Positions 23,539 through 33,890 of a DNA stretch of 64,000 nucleotides are shown here, piece after piece. A program made the position numbers and the translations under genes. Each line of letters opens with the position of its first letter. The stretch's first letter is position 1. Below the pieces are notes generated by a model. That model saw nothing but the letters and a program-made list of their open reading frames with translations, did not search any database and had not been told where the DNA came from. This stretch comes from Polytrichum commune (taxonomy: Eukaryota; Streptophyta; Polytrichopsida; Polytrichales; Polytrichaceae): assembly GCA_950295325.1 (NCBI GenBank), contig OX485807.1, positions 1,180,501 to 1,244,500 of the forward strand, written 5' to 3'.

Positions 23539-24060
23539 AGCCTAATGAATGTGCCGCCTTGGAACCTCCCAGCTCCACCTCATCCAAGCAACACCCGATC
23601 TTCGAGCTTCTGCCACTCTTCCTGCCACAGCTGCTCCCTCTGTTCGATCAATAAGAGGGAGATGAAGCCAACCGTAATGTCGTGAACTCAAATGTAAACC
23701 CTGGGGTGGTTTACTCAACCTTGTTTACTAATTGTAACTCCAAAAATTAGCTGCGTGAATAAACAGTGCCGACCAAATGCAATTGTGGAGGCGTTTCGAT
23801 CAGTTTGCGGGATTAGTTTCTTATACCGGCCATAGCTTGATGAATGCTACGCCCTGGAACCTTCCAGCTCCACCTCCTGGAACTTCGAGCTTCTGTCACT
23901 CTACAGGCCAATCTGCCCTCATCAAAGCTGCACTCTTCCCGCCACAGCTGCTCCCTCGTCCGATCACTGACTGTAACTCCAAAAAAAACAGCTGCGATGT
24001 ATTTACAGTGCCAAGCAAAAGAATTCGTGCAGCGTGATTCGATCAGTTTGCACAATTACT
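23513..24060 (-). promoter_or_regulatory. Tandem duplication of the UGT start region and 5' leader
   Basis: Sequence around the UGT start codon (23527-23810) recurs immediately upstream at 23820-24060. Both copies carry the ATG-GCC-GG start context, CCAGCTCCACCTC, the block GCCACAGCTGCTCCCTC, GTAACTCCAAAAA and CGATCAGTTTGC. The start codons are 295 bp apart. In the upstream copy the start opens a frame of only six codons (MAGIRN, stop; 23833-23813). A third weaker echo (CCACAGCTCCCACCTTCGATCACCGACTCC) lies near 24220-24260. The native promoter is therefore at or beyond 24.06 kb, and the upstream copy may lie in the 5' leader as a short upstream ORF. Confidence 0.7.
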
Positions 24061-24279
24061 TCCAGAGAAGTTCGTCATGGTAGATACTTATTGCTGGCGC
24101 TGAGGTAGTCAGAAGCAGGATTTCGAGGGGTTGTTGAAACACCTTGGTATGTCGAAGCCCTTTAATTTGGCTCCACATCTTCCCGAGATTCGGCGACCGA
24201 GACAACATAAAGCTAGGCAATGTTCCAGCCACAGCTCCCACCTTCGATCACCGACTCCAAAACCTTACAGCTCCTGCTG

Positions 24280-24301
24280 TAATAATAATAATAATAATAA
24301 A
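24280..24301. repeat. (TAA)n microsatellite
   Basis: Seven AAT units in a row upstream of the glycosyltransferase gene. Confidence 0.9.
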
Positions 24302-24463
24302 ACTTCGGTCTCCGAAGCAGACCGACGTGAATTAAGTGTCTGTTCGATCCACCTCCGATCCAATGCCCACAGGACAAAGGTACGGAGGGAAAGATCTACT
24401 CCCCCCTTTCGAGAGTAGATATTTTAGATACAAGAAACCAGTAACACGGAACCACGACTAATA

Positions 24464-25490
24464 TTACACCCAGTGACCCTTACCCGTACTTTTAAGGTTT
24501 GAGTTATAAGGGGTATGGGGTACGGTGTGGGGCAGCGGTTGGTGGTTTTCTATTCTTCTTTTGTGGAGGAGGATAGACATGGCATATTGTATTGCGATGG
24601 TATTAATGTTTTTAAATGTATTTTTGATGGTAGGAATAAGCATTTTGAAATTAGTCTCGAGTAATTTCATAGATGGGATGTGAGCAGTAGCTCTGGCACC
24701 AGCAGTGATGACAATAAGTGGTTCGATTTTCCATCCTTTGGCAGCAATACTAGCGATAAGTGGTCTGTATTTGTTATTTTTTGCTTCAATTGCTTATGGG
24801 GAGAATCTGTCGTTGCAGTATGTGAATTCAATAAATTGTATGGTGAGATTGGGGTCAATGTCTACAGGAGGGTCGTTTTGGTATGGTAGTCCTTTAACGC
24901 AAAGGATATCAGGTCTAAATCTTGCGTTACAGTGGCATCTTTGTGTGCCGCATGTGCAAGGGAGTAGCCAATTGGAAACTGTGTTTTCTTGAGAATTGTT
25001 ATTGAAGGTGCCAACATTCATGAGAGTATAGCATCGGGATTTTTCGGATGAGATTAGGAGTTTCCTAATTTCCCAAACTACTTTGTTATGTCTTTTAATT
25101 CGAAGTGAATGTATATGTTGTTGTTTACATGTGAGTAGTACATGTAGCCATGTATCTGGTTTGTGTGAGTTACATATGGAGCACGTAATAGAAGGATATC
25201 TTTGGCGACCGAAGAACATTTGTTTCCTAGCATTACCCATGTAAGTTCCTGTGCGGAATTTAATTAGGCATGATTTTTGTTTGTCGGTGATTGAAGGGTT
25301 TTCCCAAAATTCATTCGACAGTTCTTTGTCTATGTCTACATTTTCTGTCCATTTACAAGTGTTGGGGGTTTGTGTGGCCATGATTTCTAGGTTAGTTTCC
25401 CTATCACATTTTATAATTTGTTTCTCTAAGAATCTGACTGGGCCTTTGTCTGGAACGTCTATCATCGAGGCCCATACGTCTTTTTGGTAA
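24464..25490 (-). pseudogene. 3' end of a non-LTR retrotransposon with RLE domain, one stop
   Basis: On the minus strand a 224-codon frame (25465-24794) continues in the same frame after a single TAA at 24794-24796 down to 24464, so one stop codon separates the two parts. The first part has LIKFRTGTYMGNARK followed by the zinc knuckle CSICNSHKPDTWLHVLLTC, then CHCNARFRPDILCVKG and EFTYCNDRFSP. After the stop come AIEAKNNKYRPLIASIAAKG and VITAGARATAHIPSM. A Cys-His knuckle followed by an (R/K)PD motif is the C-terminal layout of LINEs with a restriction-like endonuclease, such as the R2/NeSL group. No reverse transcriptase is seen upstream (beyond 25490), which suggests either other elements interrupting it or true loss. 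The domain assignment is from motifs only. Confidence 0.65.
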
Positions 25491-25499
25491 TATCTCCTG

Positions 25500-27780
25500 T
25501 TGTACTACTGATCCTGCCACACTTTATGAACATTTGTTCATGTCCAACCTCGTCACATGTAAAGTGATGAGGTCAATTCTAGGGCCCGCTGATTTTGTGG
25601 GTTAAGTTTCATGGAGCTTACCATGCTCAATGTTCCGTTTTTGCAACAATTAAGTTTCATTACACTTTACCACTGGGCATGACTTCTGTAGGGTTGTGAT
25701 TAGTGACTCGAAATTGGGTGCTCCTAGACTAAATCGGGGCCTTTGAATCCAATTCCAGTGTCAAAATGCTTTTATATATTTATCTACTATGTTCAATGGA
25801 TAAAACCGATGGGTGCGGTTTAGGAGGCACACCAAATTCTTGATTAACGGCTTCAATGTTTCATTTTTGTCTAAAGTGTGTAATTAGTGCCTTAATTGTT
25901 GCGTTATCAGCCTGATGCTACCATATTTATACCGGTTGTTGCATTATTAGACTAACGCGTAGCCTAAGTCATATCATATGCTTGATTAAATGTTTTGATT
26001 TTATCTTAGTGTGTAATTAACACCCTAGTCGTTGTGCTATTAGCCTAATTATTATGTTATTAGTTGTTGATCGTTGATGTAATTTAGCATACGCCTCAAA
26101 ATAAGGTAAGTGACACTAAATACCATGAACAATGTATTGAACATGCCAAGCTATTAGTAAGCACACTTGAATGGCAAGTGAAACTATTATACATGTGACA
26201 CTAAATATCATAGATGGTGTAATAGATAATGGCCTATGGATGGACTTACCTGACCCACGGTGGCCAAGAAATGGGGCCACCATTTAAATGCCCATTAAAT
26301 TATCTAAGCTTAATGATGTGAAGAGACTTTGCACATGACCGAAGGACTAAGATATGGGGGTGTTATGCAATTACTTTTCTTTATTGGACACTTATATTTG
26401 ATGGGTGTGTGTTTAGGTTAGGATCAATGAACAATCCTCATAAAAACACATGTTTAAAATAGATTGGACTTTGTCTTCAAATTTTGTTAACTATTGCACA
26501 TTTACTAGTGAACATGATTGGCATGACTTGTTAATAACATGAATTCCACAACAAGCATTTCAAGGTTTCACCTCTTGAGGCTCATTTTTTGAACTTTGGT
26601 ACAATGCTTAAAGTGAGGAGCATTGCCTACAAAAGGGGGGGGGTCACTCTTCTTTGAGAGCCAAAGGCCACATGTGTGTGGGACCCCTTATTAGAACCCC
26701 ATGTATTCAAGGTTTTCATGACCAAAAAGAAGACTATACATGTATATCATAGATTACATAATAGTCTCATGTATGTATATGGGGTCTTGAATTCTTATAG
26801 TAAACAGCCTTGGTTATGACACCCACTGCATGGGTGCAATAAAAACCCACTACTCTTAAATTTGTTGATATATCATTGCCATGAGTACCCACTAGACCAA
26901 AATAATATGATTGACCCCATTTTAGATGTCAAATTGGCTTAGAAACAACCACTTGGACTATACATTGATGTTGTTGTACAATTTTAGCCTCCCCCATGGT
27001 AGTGTCACAAAACTTTATATGTGTAGAATACTATGTAGCATACAATTAGTAAAAAATAACAATCTACATAAAAGGTTATAGCTCTACATGTTACATTACT
27101 ACATATTGGCAAAAAATCCAATTAATAAAGTATGTGTTAAGTAGAAGTGCCCATAATGGACACCTCAAGCACTTGAGACCCTTAACATGTATGAAACATT
27201 TCACGTTTCTTTTTCAAAAGAAATTAATGTATCCACAAGGAGGCTAAAACACTTGAGTTCATCAAAATTTGACATCTTGCAATTTAGATATGATAAAGGA
27301 AAGTCAAGATCCCTTTGCAACCCAATGTGGTTACATAGACCCCCTAAAGTGGACATTGTTGATCGTTGACATTATGCCTTTTAACCAATGAGTTGTGTTT
27401 TGAATTCTTAAAATAATTCGATAGGCGACCTAAAGTCAGAGATAGTTTATGCCCTTTGCAATGAACACCGAAGTGCTCAATCAATAAAGTTTCAACAATA
27501 TTTTTTGAGCATGTTCTATACACATACATATCAAAATCTATATTTCAACACTAGCGTTGAACTAAACATGTTGTTCACATTTGTAGTATACCATTTATGG
27601 TATTTGGTGTATTTGTGAAGAGCCTAGAGAACTAGATGCCTAGAGGTCTCAAAGTGTCATGCCCTTAATTGCCAATATGATTCCATTTGTCAACATAAGT
27701 AACTTCTTCAAGAGAAAAAAATCTACATAATGACATTTAGAGTAGCGCATTGGATGCTTTAGATGATACCATAGGTTGAT
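25500..27780. other. Gene-free repeat-bearing DNA
   Basis: No exon chain or protein motif found. About 26080-26225 holds another copy of the CCTCAAAATA.GGTAAGTGACA repeat, with the GTGACACTAAATA block following. A run of nine G lies at 26635-26643. Confidence 0.6.
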
Positions 27781-27898
27781 AGCAGGTTGGGCAAATTTTG
27801 CCCAATAATTAATTAATCTCCCAAAAAGGGCTCAAGCAGTCAATAAAAAATACTTTAAAAAAACTAGGCAAATACTTATATGTATATTTATTCACTTA

Positions 27899-28724
27899 GA
27901 GCAAGCCCGGTTGTTCCTAAATCTGCATCTGCATCCGGGAATGAAAAGTGGCCTCCATCCATAATGCAAATGCAGACCTAGGCAAAACTGCCACTCATTC
28001 TGCATTGCTTTCAACAACATTTCCTCTAAAATGATTTGTAGTTTTTTGAAGTCATGAACTTCAACCAGTTAATTCTCAAACTCATATGTGCTTCATGCGT
28101 AACTAGTATTTTTTTCCTGGTTTACCCTAAACCTCAACCGGTTCAACCGGTTATTTCTCAAACTCATCCGTAATGTGCACTGGAATATAATCTTCTTATG
28201 GTTTACCCTAAATCTCAACTGGTTATTTCTCAAACTCATCCCTAATGTGCACTGGAATATAATTATCTCCTGCTTTACCCTAAATCTCAACCGGTTATTT
28301 CTCAAACTCATCCGTAATGTGCACTGGAATATGATTATCTCCTGGTTTACCCTAAATCTCGACCGGTTATTTCTCAAACTCATCCGTAATGTGCACTGGA
28401 ATATAATTATCTCCCTGGTTTACCCTAAACCTCAATCGGTTATTTCTCAAACTCATCTGTAATTTGCACGTAACTAGAATTATCTCACGGTTTATCCTAA
28501 ACCTCGTCATTCACTAGGACCCTACCATATTGAGTTGTCTTTAGTTAAAAGCCGCCATGAAGTTGTTTGTCCTTAGCTGATAGCAGGCTCCTGACATATC
28601 TCGACGAAATGCAGGGAGTTATGCACTTCCTGTATTATTTTACATCCAATTTTAGCAAATAGCAGGGTGACTGGGCCAGTATCCTACAAATGCAAATGCA
28701 GGTGCAGGGTCATTGGGCTTGCCC
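27899..28724. mobile_element. 826-bp MITE with TTA target duplication
   Basis: Left end GAGCAAGCCCGGTTG and reverse-complemented right end GGGCAAGCCCAATGA are inverted repeats; both continue into CTGCATCTGCAT / CTGCACCTGCAT. TTA flanks at 27896-27898 and 28725-28727. The interior carries a tandem array. It lies inside the outer AGCAGGTTGGGC element, so it is the younger insertion. Confidence 0.75.
28075..28510. repeat. ~65-bp tandem repeat, about five to six copies
   Basis: The unit has CTCAACCGGTTATTTCTCAA, ACTCATCCGTAATGTGCACT, GGAATATAAT and GGTTTACCCTAAA in order. The middle copies are nearly identical and the edge copies diverged, as expected of unequal exchange. Open frames on both strands across it (repeating MSLRNNR...FRVNQ) come from the periodicity. 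Part of the unit resembles the dispersed repeat at 32.6, 42.5 and 47.1 kb (CAACCGGTTATTTCT, CATCTGTAA). Confidence 0.9.
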
Positions 28725-29144
28725 TTAGGCACATAGCCTATCCTCCACACATATCATGTATTGTAAGTTAATTTTCATTCATTCACAAGGTTGGATTTCC
28801 AAACAAATTAGGCTTAATTATTTTGAATCATGTTTCGCCCAACCTGCTATTAGCCTAGTACGATAGTCTTGTGTTTTAGTATCCAAGGGGAAGATATTTT
28901 CGAGCATACTTCTGGCAAGTGTTGTGTGTTTGTATTTTAGTATGTAAGAGGAAGATATTCAGGATCATCCTAATGCCAAGTGTCATTTGTATACACTTTA
29001 CTCAACTAGTAGTTCACTGTGTAATGTGACATGACATCATAACATTATTGAACATACTCATGTCAAGATATCAGTAAGCACACTTGAACGTCAAGTGTCA
29101 TGAGAAGACAAATAATGATGAAGTTGTTAAAATCATCAGTGTAA

Positions 29145-29205
29145 CCTATCATATGCCTCAAAATAGGGTAAGTGACACCATTATGCATGTGACACTAAAT
29201 ACGAT
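29145..29205 (+). repeat. Dispersed CCTCAAAATAGGGTAAGTGACA repeat, copy 3
   Basis: Carries the same core and the GTGACACTAAATAC block as the copies at 10.3 and 26.1 kb, with the spacing of the 10.3-kb copy. Confidence 0.65.
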
Positions 29206-29289
29206 GTGGCGGAATTGGGGTCACTGATAGAATTGGGCTGTAGGCCAACTTAACATTAACTTTTTAACTTTTAGCATTTGGACCTGTCA

Positions 29290-29754
29290 CCGTGGTTGCC
29301 TAGTGGACGGTAATGGGGCTCGGAGCATTTTCTTGGAGCCTAAGGACGCATGGGTATGGCGGCAGGAGCAAGACGACATAGATCTTTCTCTCTCTCCGCC
29401 TCGGTCCTCACAGCCATCGCACCACATCTCCTGCGCGGAGATTGTCCGTGCCGCTGTGACGGCCGTGAAATTGTAGCTTCTTACACTTGAGAGTCTCTCG
29501 CTAATTTCTGCAGCTCTTCGTTTGTGTTTTTGTTTCTGATTCAGGAGAGGTGCAAACCAGCAAACCCTAACGACCGTCTTTGCGTCGGGGAGGCAGCGAG
29601 GAGCTTCGACGGAGGTAGTAGAGGTTGTTGCGGAGGGTTTCAAGGGCTGTTTTAAGTCTGCTGTTTAGAGGTTTTGTAGTTGTGCCCGGGAATTGGTGGA
29701 AACCCGGGCGAGGTTCGCATTAGGGTTTTGAGGAGCAGCGGAGTAGCAAGCAAG
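29290..29754 (+). promoter_or_regulatory. GC- and CpG-richer promoter/5' leader of the downstream gene
   Basis: Base composition rises sharply against the AT-rich surroundings, with many CG dinucleotides, and runs into the ATG at 29755. Antisense open frames here are composition effects. An in-frame ATG at 29680 exists but precedes residues unlike the conserved-looking basic start. Confidence 0.45.
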
Positions 29755-31769
29755 ATGAACAAGTTTAACTTGCCTCGACGCAACATTCAGCAGGAGAGGC
29801 GTGCAAAGAGGTCGGATAAACGGCGGTTGCAGTCTCGTGATTCAAATAACAAGATTACTATTAAGCCCCCGGCGCGCGCACCGTCTGGGAAGAGAGCTCG
29901 TAAACTTGAGAAGAAATGGCGACAGGTGGGTTTTTTCATGCCAGTACCCATGCCGCAACTTTACTGAAAATCTTTACTAGGTCTTTTTTAAGTGATGGGA
30001 GGCCGTTTAGATAAACCCCTGCTGGCTGATAAGTGGAGATTTCGTATGCAAAGACAGAGAATGTCAGAAGAAGAGGTGTCCCTGATGTTGCCACTGGCGT
30101 GAATTATGGTGTTACTTTATTCTCGAGTTGGTCTTAGTCTACATTTAAATACCAAAACGGGGCATCACGAGAATTAGAGGGCTCCCAAAGAGACTACTGT
30201 CTTCTTTGAAAGTTGAACAGCTTGAACGGGTGCAGATAAGCTGGGCAAGCCCCTAGGTTCCCAGTTTCCCTAGGTTCCCACATGGTTTGTTAGTTGAAAA
30301 TATCTGGCTTACCCGGATAACCCCAATATGATTGGGCTGACCATTGCCCTGGAAATCAGGTGCTAGGAAGGTCATCCATCTGATGCTCACTATTTTGGCC
30401 TTACGGTGACTCAACCTCGGAGTTCCCATGGGATCCGTGCTAAGGTCTTGGGTTTAAGCAACCCTAGAGAATGTGTTGAATGAATAGTCAATTTCAGGTG
30501 TTGAGGTTGCCTATTTGGTGACTTTGTGTTATATACAAGGTATCTATTTGAGATTTCGTACTTGAAGGACTTGGTAAGCTAATATTTCAAAATAATAGCA
30601 TGGAAGACTCCTGGAGGTTGTCATTTTCCTCAATAGACCACTATCGGTTGAGGGTTGTGATACTATCTTCTGGTCAACCAAGCAGAATCATCACTTATGT
30701 AGCAAGCCACTTTTTTCAAAGACCCAAGTTGGTTTTGTATGTTTCTAGTTTATGTCACTTCCTGAGTTAAGATCATATACTGATGTCGAGTACGCATGCT
30801 CAGTGAAATTCACTACATTGAGTTTTTCAGATTTGATCTAGTTGTGAGCTACGGAACATTTCCAGTTACGGTGACTTGGGGCTGTCCTATTTGCGGGTAG
30901 TGTTTTGGATGTTACCAGTAACCACAGAAATTGAGCCCTAATTCTCCTACAAGTGGTTCGACCTACTGGTTTGCATTATTTAGAGTTATTGGTCATGTTC
31001 ATAGGCCGGTAATAAGATTGAAATGTAAGAGCAGGATCTAATATTAGTGGCTTTCCCCTCTATATGGATGTGAGTCTACATGACAACTGTGTTTCTCAAA
31101 ACGAGAGTTATCACAAGTACATGTGGATTTTGGCACTCATCGAATTAAGTTTCTGCATCTGATCATTGCAGGCTCAAAAGGAGGCTATACAGAGTGGATT
31201 GGTTACCATGCACGACATTGAGATGATGGCTGTGGATGGAGGTAAAATCTTTGTCTTCCTTTTGAACATGAACATGTTCAGCATGCAAGTTAATCCCTCA
31301 AGTCCTTGGCAGGATTGTTTTTGTAGAAGTTTCAATTCTGCTGTTCAGAACTGATCTACATATATCATGGACATCTATTCACAAAGTTCTCGAATACCCT
31401 TTGCCAACTATGTTCCGACCATCTAATTCTTTTCTTCTGGTCAGGTGGAGACAATCAAGAGTCATCAGAGGAGAAAGCACCAAAAACTGGGCGCGTGTTT
31501 CACATGAAGAGGCGTACAAAAATAAGGGCGAAGGCTTCCTCAAAGAAAGGTATAATCATCCTCTTCAGTCTTACGTCAGAAAATATAGCCTTGAATACCT
31601 GCTCAAAATCAGCAGAATTCAGTACTTGCCAAACCCTAAATTCTACGCATCAGCTCCTCAAAGTACTTCTATTAATTTGAATTCTCCTCTGATGTAAACA
31701 GGCAAGCAAGTCAGTGAGCACCTTCCTACTCCTGGTGCAGAAGCTGAAGGGGACGTTATGGTGCAATGA
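29755..31769 (+). CDS. Small basic protein resembling human C11orf98
   Basis: Four exons join in phase: 29755-29925, 31172-31241, 31445-31549 and 31702-31769, giving 137 aa. The first 57 residues are strongly basic (MNKFNLPRRNIQQERRAKRS...). The junction of exons 1 and 2 reads PSGKRARKLEKKWRQAQKEA. This resembles the LSGKKRRKL...AQKEK core of the small human protein C11orf98 as I remember it. Exon 3 is again basic (HMKRRTKIRAKASSKK), and the end is acidic-hydrophobic (EGDVMVQ). Such composition suggests a nucleolar or ribosome-assembly protein; that role is inference. Intron 1 is about 1.2 kb. The start at 29755 is preferred to 29680 because the upstream codons look like leader. Confidence 0.7.
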
Positions 31770-32074
31770 TAGTACTATCTCTGGAGTTGGTTGTTTCTAC
31801 CAATACAAATGCAGTCTTACCATTGTTGAAGGACTTGAACATGAAAAGGACATTCTTCAAGATCATTGCTTTGCATATGTAGTGGTGGCCCTATGGATAT
31901 TCTTCAGTTGGGCTAGGAGGAGGATAGCTTTCCTTGCTGCAAACCAACTCCTTTACACTTCCATCAATCTGCTCACCTAAAGGTTGGGCTTGATTGTTGT
32001 AGATCAAATATGTTGCAGTGTTCAAGATCAGTGCTAGATTTGAGCAGATAAGTAGAGAAGTGTAGGATTTGGGT

Positions 32075-32310
32075 GAACTTCAAGAGTGTACCTGCTTAAA
32101 GCTCTCCTGCAGTTTTTGTGGTCCAAAGCATGGCTATACTTTTTTCCTGATGAGCTGTGTAATGTGTCTACCAATATCAAACTTTTTAGTTCCTACCAAG
32201 TTTGTGTGTGGTTTGGGGCTCCAATTATGCATAGGATATCCGGTCTTAATTTGGCTTGGCATTGGCATGTTGTTTGTGTAAATGTGCATTTAAGGAGCCA
32301 CTCCGGGATC
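32075..32310 (-). pseudogene. Second relic of the RLE-type retrotransposon
   Basis: On the minus strand a short stretch reads PEWLLKCTFTQTTCQCQAKL, then RPDILCIIGAP. It lines up with VSNWLLPCTCGTQRCHCNAR, then FRPDILCVKGLP in the element at 24.5-25.5 kb. Beyond this the frame soon meets stops and similarity fades. It lies just past the 3' end of the C11orf98-like gene and is cut off near 32310, where another dispersed repeat begins. Confidence 0.65.
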
Positions 32311-32530
32311 TCGGGGTGATCACACCCTCTTACGTTTCGTAACCACGTGCAATAATGGGGTATTTAAATGGGGGGGGGGTAATTTATGCACCTCTTAATA
32401 TTATTTCCCTCCCTATTTGTAGATAAAAAGCTACTTTGACATATTTTTTAGCACCCTAGATTTTTTTTGTAGTTGTTTAGAGAGGCTAATTTTTGGCACA
32501 ATATACTTGTATAAATTGTACAAGTACCAA
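32311..32530 (+). repeat. Dispersed repeat (partner at 40.9-41.1 kb)
   Basis: Shares GTAACCACGTGC, GGGTATT, a poly-G run, TTTTAG.AGA..AAGCTACTT, TAGCACCCTA/CAGCACCCTA and GGCTAAT.TTTGGCAC-like words with 40905-41110 in the same orientation. The poly-G tract is 10 long here and 6 there. Non-coding. Confidence 0.65.
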
Positions 32531-32569
32531 ATAGTGGATGGAATCTATGATTGGGGAGAACCAACAGTT

Positions 32570-32790
32570 AGTTACAGATGAATTGGTTGAGTTTGAGAAA
32601 TAACCGGTTGAAGTTAAAGTCTGCAGGAAAATTACCGATCGTTTTAGAGGAATTTATAGAACATACCCTAAATTAATAAAGGAAAACCGAAGGATGTCAA
32701 CATGTAACTAGTTGGACTTGCAAATACTAGGATCTCAACCGATTATGCCCAAGAATCTTCTTGATCCCTGGACAGAATATAATAGCATTG
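32570..32790 (+). repeat. Dispersed repeat, family with copies at 42.5 and 47.1 kb
   Basis: Shares TTACAGATGAA, GGAAAATTACC (here), TTAATAAAG.AA, GATGTCAACAT and AATGCCCA.AA/TATGCCCAAGAA with 42455-42660 in the same orientation. The reverse complement of 46970-47215 carries the same series. Related words also occur at the edges of the 28-kb tandem array. Probably a non-autonomous element. Confidence 0.65.
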
Positions 32791-33426
32791 TGAAATGGAC
32801 TATGTGATCAACAAACATTCCATACCATTCAAATTGTCATTCATTTGGTAATACCAATCCTAAACCATTCAAAGTACCATTCAAAACACAACCAATAGCA
32901 CTTGAATACTAGTTAAAGGGTTACCAATAAACATGGAGATAATAACATATACAAGCTAAAATAAACAAGCATCCAACGAGGTCCCACATGCTCAACATCA
33001 TTACAAAACCCAACGGCCGTTGAGGAGTGCTAGCACATTCCTTCCCCCCCCCCCCCAAAAAATCCCACGGCATTTCCCTCCATACTAAAGCACTCGATTA
33101 AAATTTGGACAAAAACTACACACTTCTTCATCCAAGTATTCAAACCCATAATTATTTTATTGATCCTACTATACACTCTTAGGGGGATCCTATGTCTATG
33201 ACCTTTTTCTTTCTTTCTACTAATTACTAAAATGAAGGAATTATCCACCGCCGTATTTTACATATAATCATGTAGGGGACATATTGCTAATGCTATGGTA
33301 GATCTAACGAAATTATAAATTTTACCCTAAACGAATTAAGTTGACCTTTTTTTTTATCTCACATGGTTTTGTAAAATTATGATATTCACCTCCCCAAGAG
33401 TAATTGGCAACTTGGTTACTTGGTTT

Positions 33427-33890
33427 GTAACGTAGCTTTATTCATGCACGTTAAATTGTTCATAAACACCAAATTTTCTCAGAGACTTACCTCATGAATA
33501 AGCTATCTTTTATTAAACTAAAGGCTCACATCCCAACCTGGAGACACACACAAAACATTCCATGTGTTCTCTTTCCCCCGAGCCTATATATGCATAGTAT
33601 CCCTAAGATATTTTAGAAGTATCAAATATTTCTATATATAATAATAAATTATCCTTATCTATATGCATATATCATTTTACTTTATATAAATAATAGTCAT
33701 TCATCGACTTCCCATCCATCCACGCTCCTTAGTATTGGACATTCATCCCTGCACTTTTCTCCCATCCTCAATAATACATTTTCCAATTAGTCCATACCGC
33801 TTATTCACGAGGTTAGTCTCTAAGAGAATTTGGTGTTTATGGATATTTTAACATGCATGAATAAAGTTACATTATAATTAGAGGTACGTT
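33427..33890. repeat. Foldback element with ~75-bp inverted arms
   Basis: The arm at about 33427-33510 (AACGTAGCTTTATTCATGCACG...CATAAACACCAAATT...AGAGACTTACCTC.TGAATAAGC) is matched by the reverse complement of about 33797-33890 at roughly 85-90% identity. The loop is about 290 bp. No target duplication was identified and no protein is encoded. Confidence 0.75.

Larger units (their letters stand above)
27781..28850. mobile_element. Outer inverted-repeat element, split by a nested MITE
   Basis: AGCAGGTTGGGCAAA at 27781 and the reverse complement of the sequence ending near 28850 (AGCAGGTTGGGCGAA) form short terminal inverted repeats. Removing the nested 826-bp element leaves about 240 bp, a normal MITE size. 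No clear target duplication was found, so the outer boundaries are approximate. Confidence 0.5.

Noticed and set aside
24680-24992. Plus-strand frames opposite the retrotransposon tail
   Set aside because: The minus strand carries clear zinc-knuckle and RPDILC motifs; the plus frames have none.
28093-28462. A CRISPR-like or coding repeat region of ~95-codon frames on both strands
   Set aside because: Units are contiguous ~65-bp tandem copies without unique spacers, in a plant transposon. The frames only mirror the periodicity.
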